From Klenkia taihuensis (GTDB lineage: Bacteria; Actinomycetota; Actinomycetes; Mycobacteriales; Geodermatophilaceae), in assembly GCF_900112525.1 (NCBI RefSeq), contig NZ_FOMD01000001.1, positions 1-64,000 on the forward strand: DNA of 64,000 nucleotides, given 5' to 3'. Below the pieces are notes generated by a model. That model saw only the letters and a list, made by a program, of their open reading frames with translations. It searched no databases and was not told the origin of the DNA. The position numbers and the translations under genes were made by a program. This document shows, piece after piece, positions 9,843-16,603 of the stretch. The first letter of the stretch is position 1. Each line of letters starts with the position of its first letter.

Positions 9843-10661
9843 ATGACCAGTCCCGCCCGCCGTCTCGAGGGCAAGGTCGCCCTCGTCACCGGGGCCGCCC
9901 GCGGCCAGGGCCGGGCGCACGCCGTCCGGCTGTCGGCCGAGGGCGCCGACGTCATCGCCGTGGACGTCTGCGCGCAGCCGGCCACCACGCACTACGCCGG
10001 CGCCACCCCCGACGACCTGGCCGAGACCGTGCGACTGGTCGAGGCCCAGGACCGGCGGATCGTCGCCCGGCAGGCCGACGTCGCCGACTTCGCGGCGCTG
10101 TCGGCCGCGGTGTCCGACGGCGTGGCCGAGCTGGGCCGCCTGGACGTCGTCGTCGCCAACGCCGGCATCTGCTCGGCCGGCAACAGCTGGGAGATCACCC
10201 TCGAGCAGTGGAACGAGACCGTGGCGGTCAACCTGACCGGCGTCTTCCACACCGCCAAGGCCACCATCCCGACCCTGCTCGAGCAGGGCACCGGCGGGTC
10301 GATCATCATCACCAGCTCGGTCGCCGGGCTGCGCGGGCTGCCGTTCCTGTCCGCCTACGCGGCCACCAAGCACGGCGTGGTCGGGTACGCGAAGTCGCTG
10401 GCCAACGAGCTGGCGCAGCACCGCATCCGGGTCAACACCGTGCACCCGCACGGCGTGGCCACCGGGATGACCGTGGACGACCTGCAGCCGCTGATCGCCG
10501 CGCACGCGCAGACCCTGGCGCCGATCTTCATGCAGGCGCTGCCGGACCAGTACTCCGAGCCCGAGGACATCGCGAACGCCGTGGCGTTCCTCGCCAGCGA
10601 CGAGGCCCGGCACGTCACCGGCATCCAGCTGCCCGTGGACCTGGGCACGCTGATCCGCTGA
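9843..10661 (+). CDS. Mycofactocin-dependent SDR family oxidoreductase
   Basis: Protein of 272 aa. The N-terminus LEGKVALVTGAARGQGRAHA and the following GADVIAVDVC are characteristic of the mycofactocin-coupled SDR subfamily, which holds NAD(P) tightly and passes electrons to the peptide-derived cofactor mycofactocin. The catalytic serine-tyrosine-lysine set is visible in ITSSVAG and SAYAATKHG, and the C-terminus ends TGIQLPVDLGTLIR as in that subfamily. Likely acts on alcohols. RBS GAGGAG 7 bases before ATG. Mycofactocin biosynthesis genes are not in the window. Confidence 0.87.
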   Translation: MTSPARRLEGKVALVTGAARGQGRAHAVRLSAEGADVIAVDVCAQPATTHYAGATPDDLAETVRLVEAQDRRIVARQADVADFAALSAAVSDGVAELGRLDVVVANAGICSAGNSWEITLEQWNETVAVNLTGVFHTAKATIPTLLEQGTGGSIIITSSVAGLRGLPFLSAYAATKHGVVGYAKSLANELAQHRIRVNTVHPHGVATGMTVDDLQPLIAAHAQTLAPIFMQALPDQYSEPEDIANAVAFLASDEARHVTGIQLPVDLGTLIR

Positions 10662-10670
10662 CGGGCCGGG

Positions 10671-10702
10671 CCCGCGCCGTCCTCAGACGAGGGCGGCGCG
10701 GG
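10671..10702. terminator. Hairpin between convergent SDR and DUF1116 genes
   Basis: CCCGCGCCGTCCTC (10671-10684) pairs with 10689-10702 with one mismatch around an AGAC loop. It overlaps the stop codon of the DUF1116 gene and can terminate both converging transcripts. Confidence 0.6.
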
Positions 10703-12089
10703 ACTCCTCCGCGAGCGCGGCGACGGCCTGCTCGAAGCAGGCCGCCGGCGGCTGCACCAGACCGGCGCCGACCTGACCGGTGCCGGCGACCCGGCCGGCC
10801 ATGCCGGTGTTGATCTGCGGCAGCCACCCGGTGCGGGCGACCTTGAGGACGTCGATGCCGGTCGGCGCGCCGCGGAAGCCGAGGATCGGCACCTGCATCG
10901 CCGGGCTCTCGGCCAGCGTGATCTGGTACATCCGCTCGGTGGTGGCCAGCGCGTCGGGCACGGTGCCGCCGACGAACCGGACGATCGCCGGGGCGGCGGC
11001 CATGCAGAACCCGCCGATGCCGTAGGTCTCCATGATCGCGGAGTCGCCGATGTCGGGGTTGGCGTCCTCGGGGCCGTAGTCGCCCAGGAACAGCCCGACC
11101 GGGGTGTTGGCGGGGGCGGTGAACCAGCGGTCGCCGGTGCCCGCCGTCCGGATGCCGAACTCGGTGCCGTTGCGGGCCAGCGTGGTGACCATCGTCGAGC
11201 CCGGGACCGACCCGACGGCGTCCATCGCGAGCTTCGCGCTGGGCATGCCGAGGTTGAGGAAGAAGTGCTCGTTGCCGCCGATGAAGCGCAGCACCTCGGC
11301 GATGTCGGACTTCGGGGCGTCGACCGCGACGATGGACGGCGACAGCTCGCGCAGCGTCATCAGCGAGCCGGCCCGGTTGCGGTTGTGCGCCTCGTCGCCC
11401 ATCTGGAGCATCTGGGCGAGGATCCCGGTGACGTCCAGCGGCTCGGTGCGCGAGCGGACGGCGGCCTGCAGCACCGGGCCCATCACCGTCGTCATCCAGT
11501 GCAGCCGCTCGATGACCTCGGGGCCGTAGGCGCCCATCCGGAGCACCTTGCCCAGGCCCTCGTTGAGGTTGCTGTAGGCCTCGCGCCCGTCGGTGGGGTC
11601 GGTGAGGCACCACATCCACATCGACGGGCTGGTCACGCCGGCCATCGGGCCGACGGCACGGTGGTGGTGACAGCTGTCGAGCTCGACGCCGCCCGAGGCG
11701 AGCAGTGCCTCGGCGGCCTCGGGGGTGTCGGCCCAGCCCTCGAACAGGCAGGCGCCGATGAGCGCGCCGCGCATCGGCCCGGAGGCGGTCTCCCAGGTCA
11801 GCGGCGGCCCGGAGTGCAGCAGGGTGCGGCCGGTCAGGCCGAGCACCTCGGTGGCCGGGCGGACGTCGGTGAGGGTGGACCGGCTGGCCAGCACGCGCTC
11901 GACGGCGACCCGGTTGGCCGCGGCGCGGCGCGGGTCCAGGGCGAGCTGGGTGAGGTCGTCGGCCGAGCCGATGGTCGGCGGGCGCCACTCGACGTCGGTG
12001 ACGCCGACGCCCTGGGCGCGCAGCGCGTCGGAGAAGACGTCGACGCCGGCGGCCACCACGGCCGGGCGTCCGGTCAGCAGGCTGCTCAC
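10683..12089 (-). CDS. DUF1116 protein, probable carbamoyltransferase subunit (AllG/YlbE-like)
   Basis: Protein of 468 aa of the DUF1116 family. In E. coli the homologue YlbE (AllG) works with FdrA (AllF) and AllH as oxamate carbamoyltransferase, which phosphorolyses oxalurate to oxamate and carbamoyl phosphate. The family is recognised from its overall pattern, including the SMWMWCLTDP segment and SNLNEGLGKVLRMGAYGPEV. The gene starts 4 bases after the fdrA stop and is surely co-translated with it. The third E. coli subunit (AllH, DUF2877) is not found here. The shared operator with the barbiturase-like and uracil-oxidation genes suggests ureidomalonate as the N-carbamoyl amide substrate; that is inference. 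Confidence 0.83.
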   Translation of the reverse strand: MSSLLTGRPAVVAAGVDVFSDALRAQGVGVTDVEWRPPTIGSADDLTQLALDPRRAAANRVAVERVLASRSTLTDVRPATEVLGLTGRTLLHSGPPLTWETASGPMRGALIGACLFEGWADTPEAAEALLASGGVELDSCHHHRAVGPMAGVTSPSMWMWCLTDPTDGREAYSNLNEGLGKVLRMGAYGPEVIERLHWMTTVMGPVLQAAVRSRTEPLDVTGILAQMLQMGDEAHNRNRAGSLMTLRELSPSIVAVDAPKSDIAEVLRFIGGNEHFFLNLGMPSAKLAMDAVGSVPGSTMVTTLARNGTEFGIRTAGTGDRWFTAPANTPVGLFLGDYGPEDANPDIGDSAIMETYGIGGFCMAAAPAIVRFVGGTVPDALATTERMYQITLAESPAMQVPILGFRGAPTGIDVLKVARTGWLPQINTGMAGRVAGTGQVGAGLVQPPAACFEQAVAALAEESRAALV

Positions 12090-12092
12090 TTC

Positions 12093-13547
12093 TCAGGCCC
12101 CGATCAGGTCGACCGCGAACCGGGTGGCCGCGGAGTTGGAGGCGAACACGTGCGCGCCGGCGGCGGCCAGCGCATCGGCCTGGCGGGACCACCCCTGCGG
12201 GTCGCCCTCGGTGCCGACCAGGCCCACCACGACGGGGAACGGCAGGTCGCGGATGGCCGGCACCAGTGCGCCGGCGGGGTCGGGGTCGGCCCCGTACCCG
12301 AGGACGACGTCGAGCAGCAGGACGGCGGGCTCCCCGCTCGCGGCCAGACCGGCGATCGCCTCCAGCCGCAGCGTGGGGTCGATCATCGGGTGCGCCCGGC
12401 CGACGGTCAGCGCGTCGTCGCCGAAGTCGACGACGACGTGGCCGGCGGCGCCGAAGTCGGCGCCCAGGTCGAGCTCCGGCTTCAACGGGGTGTTGCTGCG
12501 GACGTCGCCCAGCACCGGGGCGGCCACCAGCATCGCCTCGTCGGCCAGGGTGCCGCCGGAGTAGAAGCCCTTGAGCACCGCGCCCTCGGGGACCTCGCGG
12601 TCGGCGCCGGGCCGGCTGGGCCAGGTCGGGACGTCGGCGCCCATGTCCTGCAGCAGCGCCTCGACGGCGGCGGTGAGGTCGGGACTGTCGGGGCTCAGCG
12701 CCGCGCTGGAGAAGGGCGTGGCCAGCCCGGCCGCCGTCCTCCCCACCTCCTGCGCGACCTCGGGGGCCGGGGGCTTGCTGACCAGCAGCACCCGCTCGGT
12801 GGCGTCGTCGGCGTCCAGCATCGCCAGCGCGTCGAGGGTGGCGCGGCCACCGACCGCGGCGGACAGGTCGCGCCCGCCGGTGCCCAGCACGTGGCTGACG
12901 CCGACGCCGGCCATGTCGAGCAGGCAGCTGACCTGCTGCGCGCCGGTGCCCGACGCGGCGACCAGGCCCACCGGCCCGGGGCGGACGACGTTGGCGAAGC
13001 CGAGGGCGACGCCGCCGACGATGGCCGTCCCGCAGTCGGGGCCCATGACCAGCACGCCGGCCTCGTGGGCGGCGGCCTTGAGCGCGACCTCGTGCTCGAC
13101 CGGGACGCCGTCGGAGAAGACCAGCACGCTGCGACCGGCGGCGACGGCGTCCATGGCCTCGGCGACGGCGTAGGGGCCGGGGACGCTGACCACCGCGAGC
13201 GGGGTCTCGGCCTCCTCGGCGAGGGCGAAGCCGACGGTGCGCGGCGGGATGGCGTCGGCCGAGCCGCGCTCCTCGCGGGCGGTCAGCGCGACCTCGACGG
13301 CGGTGACGGCGGCGGCCAGCTCGGCGTCGTCGACGGCACGCAGTGCGACCAGCAGCTGGTCGGGCTTGGCGTCCTCGTCGGGGGCCAGGCCCATGCCGGC
13401 GGCCAGCTCGAGGTTCAGCGGGGTGGCCATCGCGACCAGCACGGCGGTGACGCCGTCGCGGGCCCCGACCGCCTTGCTGACCTGCATCAGCTTGACCGAG
13501 TCGGCGTAGACGCCGCTGCGCAGGGAGACGTGCACGGAGTCGCTCAC
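12093..13547 (-). CDS. fdrA: FdrA-family acyl-CoA-synthetase-like protein (AllF-like)
   Basis: Protein of 484 aa of the FdrA family, related to the succinyl-CoA synthetase alpha fold. Visible segments are LVMGPDCGTAIVGGVALGF (166-184), AASGTGAQQVSCLLD (197-211) and GTGGRDLS (222-229), which form the CoA-ligase-like phosphate site. Homologue AllF is part of E. coli oxamate carbamoyltransferase. GTG start at 13547; a TAGCGT -10 box (13556-13551, minus strand) ends 6 bases before it, so the mRNA is probably leaderless. Operator site 2 lies 9 bases upstream of that -10, the same geometry as before carbamate kinase. Divergent from the uracil permease/molybdenum hydroxylase operon. Confidence 0.87.
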   Translation of the reverse strand: MSDSVHVSLRSGVYADSVKLMQVSKAVGARDGVTAVLVAMATPLNLELAAGMGLAPDEDAKPDQLLVALRAVDDAELAAAVTAVEVALTAREERGSADAIPPRTVGFALAEEAETPLAVVSVPGPYAVAEAMDAVAAGRSVLVFSDGVPVEHEVALKAAAHEAGVLVMGPDCGTAIVGGVALGFANVVRPGPVGLVAASGTGAQQVSCLLDMAGVGVSHVLGTGGRDLSAAVGGRATLDALAMLDADDATERVLLVSKPPAPEVAQEVGRTAAGLATPFSSAALSPDSPDLTAAVEALLQDMGADVPTWPSRPGADREVPEGAVLKGFYSGGTLADEAMLVAAPVLGDVRSNTPLKPELDLGADFGAAGHVVVDFGDDALTVGRAHPMIDPTLRLEAIAGLAASGEPAVLLLDVVLGYGADPDPAGALVPAIRDLPFPVVVGLVGTEGDPQGWSRQADALAAAGAHVFASNSAATRFAVDLIGA

Positions 13548-13568
13548 GCCGCGACGCTACCGCGGAAG

Positions 13569-13586
13569 TATCTCAGCGGTGAGAGA
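13569..13586. promoter_or_regulatory. Shared palindromic operator, site 2 (before fdrA)
   Basis: TATCTCAGCGGTGAGAGA matches the shared consensus. It stands 9 bases upstream of the probable fdrA -10 (minus strand). It is one arm of a long inverted repeat with site 3 (13564-13636). Confidence 0.7.
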
Positions 13587-13613
13587 AATCTTCGGGCAAC
13601 ATCACGGACCCGA

Positions 13614-13631
13614 AGATTTAGCGCTGAGGTA
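13614..13631. promoter_or_regulatory. Shared palindromic operator, site 3 (before uracil permease)
   Basis: AGATTTAGCGCTGAGGTA matches the shared consensus. Six bases further, TAGTGT (13638-13643) mirrors the fdrA -10 box and would start the permease operon near 13650. That leaves a leader of about 88 bases before the permease ATG, unlike the leaderless promoters at the other sites. Confidence 0.68.
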
Positions 13632-13737
13632 CTTCCGTAGTGTCGGTGGTCGGTGTCACAGTGGCCGCGCCCGGCGGGATCGTGCCCACCGGAGAGCGCC
13701 CGCGGCCGGCTGAGGCCGCACCGAGCAGGAGGACGTC

Positions 13738-15207
13738 ATGGCGTTCGGGTGGAAGTTGTACGGCGACGGGAAGACCCCGCCGCCCGGTGAGGCCGTGGCC
13801 CCCGACGAGCGGCTCTCGTGGCCCCTGACCGTCGGCATCGGCGCCCAGCACGTCGTCGCCATGTTCGGCGCGACCTTCGTCTTCCCGCTGATCATGGGCC
13901 TGGACGCGAACCTCGCGATCATGATGTCCGGCGTCGCGACCATCGTCTTCCTGCTCATCGTGCAGGGGAAGGTGCCCTCCTACCTCGGCACCTCGGCCGC
14001 CTTCGTCGGCGGCGTCGCGGCCATCACCGCCCAGGGCGGCGGGGTCTCGGACAAGGTCGGCGCGATCCTCGTCGCCGGCGTCGTCCTCGCCCTGGTCGGC
14101 ATCCTGATCCAGGTCGCCGGCGTCCGCGTCGTCAACAAGGTGCTGCCGCCCGCCGTCACCGGCGCCGTCGTGCTGCTCATCGGGTTCAACCTGGCCCCGG
14201 TCGCCGCGCAGACGTACTGGCCCCAGGACCAGTGGGTCGCCCTGGCCACGATGGCCTTCGTCATCGTCGCCTCGCTCGCGCTGCGCGGCTTCTGGTCCCG
14301 CATCTCCATCCTGCTCGGCCTGGTCTTCGGCTACCTGCTCTCCCTGCTGCTCGACGCCACCGCCGGCCCCATCACCTCCGTGCTCGGCGGCGCCACCGAG
14401 GCCACCGTGCACGACCGGGTCGACCTCTCCGGCGTCGGCGCGGCCCCCTGGTTCGGGTTGCCCACCTTCACCGCGCCCAGCTTCTCGCTGAACTTCACCC
14501 TGCTCGTGCTGCCCGCCGTCATCGCGCTGGTCGCCGAGAACGCCGGCCACGTGAAGGCCGTGGGCGAGATGACCAAGCGCGACCTCGACCCGGTCATGGG
14601 CCGCGCGGTCTTCGCCGACGGCGTGGGCACCGTGATCGCCAGCTCGGTCGGCGGCTCCCCCACCACCACCTACGCCGAGAACATCGGCGTCATGGCGGCC
14701 ACCCGCGTCTACTCCACCGCCGCCTACTACGTGGCCGCGGTCGTGGCGATCCTGCTCGGCCTGGTGCCGAAGTTCGGCGCGATCGTGAACGCCACCCCCG
14801 GCGGCGTCCTCGGCGGCATCACCGTCGTCCTCTACGGGATGATCGGTCTGCTGGGCGCCAAGATCTGGAAGGAGAACCGGGTCGACTTCGCCAACCCGAT
14901 CAACCTGGTGCCGCTGGCCGCCGGGATCATCATCGGCATCGGCAACGTGACCCTGGTCTTCACCGACAACTTCTCCCTGGGCGGCATCGCGCTGGGCACG
15001 ATCGTGGCGGTCGCCGGCTGGCACGTCGCCCGCGCCCTCGCGCCCCGGGACATGAAGGACGCCCTGCTGTCCGAGGACGGCTTCCGGCACGGCACCGGCC
15101 CCGCGCTGGGCAACGCCGGTGCCCACGACGCCGGCGGCGCCGACCCGTCCTCCCTGGACCAGCAGACCACCACCCGCACGATCGAGAGGGAGACCCGCAA
15201 CCCGTGA
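13738..15207 (+). CDS. NCS2-family uracil permease (UraA/RutG-like)
   Basis: Membrane protein of 489 aa, about 14 transmembrane segments, of the nucleobase:cation symporter-2 family. The signature SPTTTYAENIGVMAATRVYS (307-326) follows the UraA-type NTTYGENIGVMAITRVYS rather than the xanthine/urate-type signature, and E267 in ALVAENAGHVKAVG corresponds to the other base-binding glutamate. Uracil or a related pyrimidine is therefore the likely substrate. AGGAGG lies 5 bases before the ATG. It heads a five-gene operon with molybdenum hydroxylase subunits (GTGA and ATGA overlaps throughout). The hydrophilic C-tail after residue 440 is longer than in UraA. Confidence 0.9.
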   Translation: MAFGWKLYGDGKTPPPGEAVAPDERLSWPLTVGIGAQHVVAMFGATFVFPLIMGLDANLAIMMSGVATIVFLLIVQGKVPSYLGTSAAFVGGVAAITAQGGGVSDKVGAILVAGVVLALVGILIQVAGVRVVNKVLPPAVTGAVVLLIGFNLAPVAAQTYWPQDQWVALATMAFVIVASLALRGFWSRISILLGLVFGYLLSLLLDATAGPITSVLGGATEATVHDRVDLSGVGAAPWFGLPTFTAPSFSLNFTLLVLPAVIALVAENAGHVKAVGEMTKRDLDPVMGRAVFADGVGTVIASSVGGSPTTTYAENIGVMAATRVYSTAAYYVAAVVAILLGLVPKFGAIVNATPGGVLGGITVVLYGMIGLLGAKIWKENRVDFANPINLVPLAAGIIIGIGNVTLVFTDNFSLGGIALGTIVAVAGWHVARALAPRDMKDALLSEDGFRHGTGPALGNAGAHDAGGADPSSLDQQTTTRTIERETRNP

Positions 15208-16067
15208 AGCCCGCGCCCTTCGGCTACGCCGACCCCACCTCGCTCGACGAGGCGCTGACCCTCCTCGCCGAGGACGGCGCCAAGGTGTTGGCCGGAGGGC
15301 AGTCGCTGCTCCCCCTGCTGTCCATGCGGCTGGCCTCCCCGGCCACGCTCGTGGACATCAACCGGATCCCCGGCCTGGACTCCGTCGCCGTCAGCGGCGA
15401 CGGGGTCCGGGTCGGGGCCCTGGTCCGCCACGTGGACCTGCTGCACCACGCCGAGGCCGCGCGGGTCCAACCGCTGCTGGCCCGGGCGACGGCGAACGTC
15501 GCCCACCCCGCGATCCGCAACCGCGGCACGACCGTCGGTTCCATCGCCCACGCCGACCCCTCCGGCGAGATGACCTCCGTGCTGGCGCTGACCGGTGGCT
15601 CCGTCACCGTCGCGACGCCGGGTGGTCCGCAGACCGTCGACTGGGCCGACTTCTTCGTCGGCCCCCTGGAGACCTCCGTGCACGGCCCGGCCGTGGTCAC
15701 CGAGGCGTTCTTCCCCGCGCTCCCGCCCCGCAGCGGCACCGCCTTCGAGGAGGTGTCCCGCCGCAAGGGCGACTACGCCGTCTGCGGCGCCGGGGTCACC
15801 GTGACCCTCGACGAGGACTCGAGGGTCTCCTCCGTCCGGGCCGCCTACATCTCCGTGGGCCTGGTCCCCGAGGTGCACGACCTGACCGAGGCCGTCGCCG
15901 GCCGCACCGTCGCCGAGGCCGACTGGTCCGCCGCGGCCGACCTGGCCCGCACCCTGGTCGACCCGGACGGCGACCTGCACGCCAGCGCGGACTACCGCCG
16001 GCTGCTCGTCGGCGTCCTCACCGAACGCACGCTCGCCCGCGCCGCCGAGGAGGCCCAGACCCGATGA
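15204..16067 (+). CDS. Molybdenum hydroxylase FAD-binding subunit (CoxM-like), candidate uracil dehydrogenase
   Basis: Protein of 287 aa, the medium subunit of the xanthine oxidase/CO dehydrogenase family. It shows the FAD loops AGGQSLLPLLSMRL (about 30-43) and TTVGSIAHADPSGE (about 112-125). It passes electrons from the iron-sulfur subunit to FAD and an acceptor. Its GTG start overlaps the permease stop (GTGA). Context with uracil permease and barbiturase-like gene suggests the complex oxidises uracil (or thymine) to barbiturate; family membership is certain, substrate is inferred. Confidence 0.9.
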   Translation: MKPAPFGYADPTSLDEALTLLAEDGAKVLAGGQSLLPLLSMRLASPATLVDINRIPGLDSVAVSGDGVRVGALVRHVDLLHHAEAARVQPLLARATANVAHPAIRNRGTTVGSIAHADPSGEMTSVLALTGGSVTVATPGGPQTVDWADFFVGPLETSVHGPAVVTEAFFPALPPRSGTAFEEVSRRKGDYAVCGAGVTVTLDEDSRVSSVRAAYISVGLVPEVHDLTEAVAGRTVAEADWSAAADLARTLVDPDGDLHASADYRRLLVGVLTERTLARAAEEAQTR

Positions 16068-16603
16068 ACCACCCGACGACCGAGGTCACCACCGAACGCG
16101 CCATCACCGTCACCGTCAACGGTGTGCCACGTGAAACGACCGTGCCGGTGCGCCGGTTGCTGTCCGACGCGCTCCGGCACGACCTGGAGCTGACCGGCAC
16201 CCACGTCGGCTGCGAGCACGGCGTGTGCGGCGCCTGCACCGTGCTGGTCGACGGCACCCCGGTGCGCTCCTGCCTGGTGCTGGCCGTGCAGGTCGACGGC
16301 AAGGCGGTCACCACCGTCGAGGGCCTGGCCCGCGACGACGGCCGGGGCGGGGAGGTCCTGCACCCGGTGCAGGAGGCCTTCCGCGAGTGCCACGCCCTGC
16401 AGTGCGGGTTCTGCACCCCCGGCTTCCTCATGACCATGGCCGCCGGCCTCGAGGCGCGCGACGCCTCGACCGACATCACCGAGGAGGAGGTCGACGAGAT
16501 CGTCGGCGGCAACCTCTGCCGGTGCACCGGCTACGCCAACATCAAGAAGGCCTGCCGGCACGCCGCGGGCCTCATGAAGGACGCGGCAGGAGGCCACGCA
16601 TGA
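16064..16603 (+). CDS. Molybdenum hydroxylase [2Fe-2S] subunit (CoxS-like), candidate uracil dehydrogenase
   Basis: Protein of 179 aa with two [2Fe-2S] clusters. The plant-type cluster uses C50, C55, C58 and C70 (GCEHGVCGACTV). The second uses C114, C117, C152 and C154 (CGFCTPG and LCRCTGY). All eight cysteines are present. It relays electrons from the molybdenum centre to FAD. ATGA overlap with the preceding gene. The roughly 14-residue N-terminal extension before the ferredoxin fold is a little longer than usual. Confidence 0.95.
   Translation: MNHPTTEVTTERAITVTVNGVPRETTVPVRRLLSDALRHDLELTGTHVGCEHGVCGACTVLVDGTPVRSCLVLAVQVDGKAVTTVEGLARDDGRGGEVLHPVQEAFRECHALQCGFCTPGFLMTMAAGLEARDASTDITEEEVDEIVGGNLCRCTGYANIKKACRHAAGLMKDAAGGHA

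Noticed and set aside
13738-15207. Xanthine or urate permease
   Set aside because: The signature TTTYAENIGVMAATRVYS is UraA-like; xanthine/urate transporters of the same family have a different pattern there.
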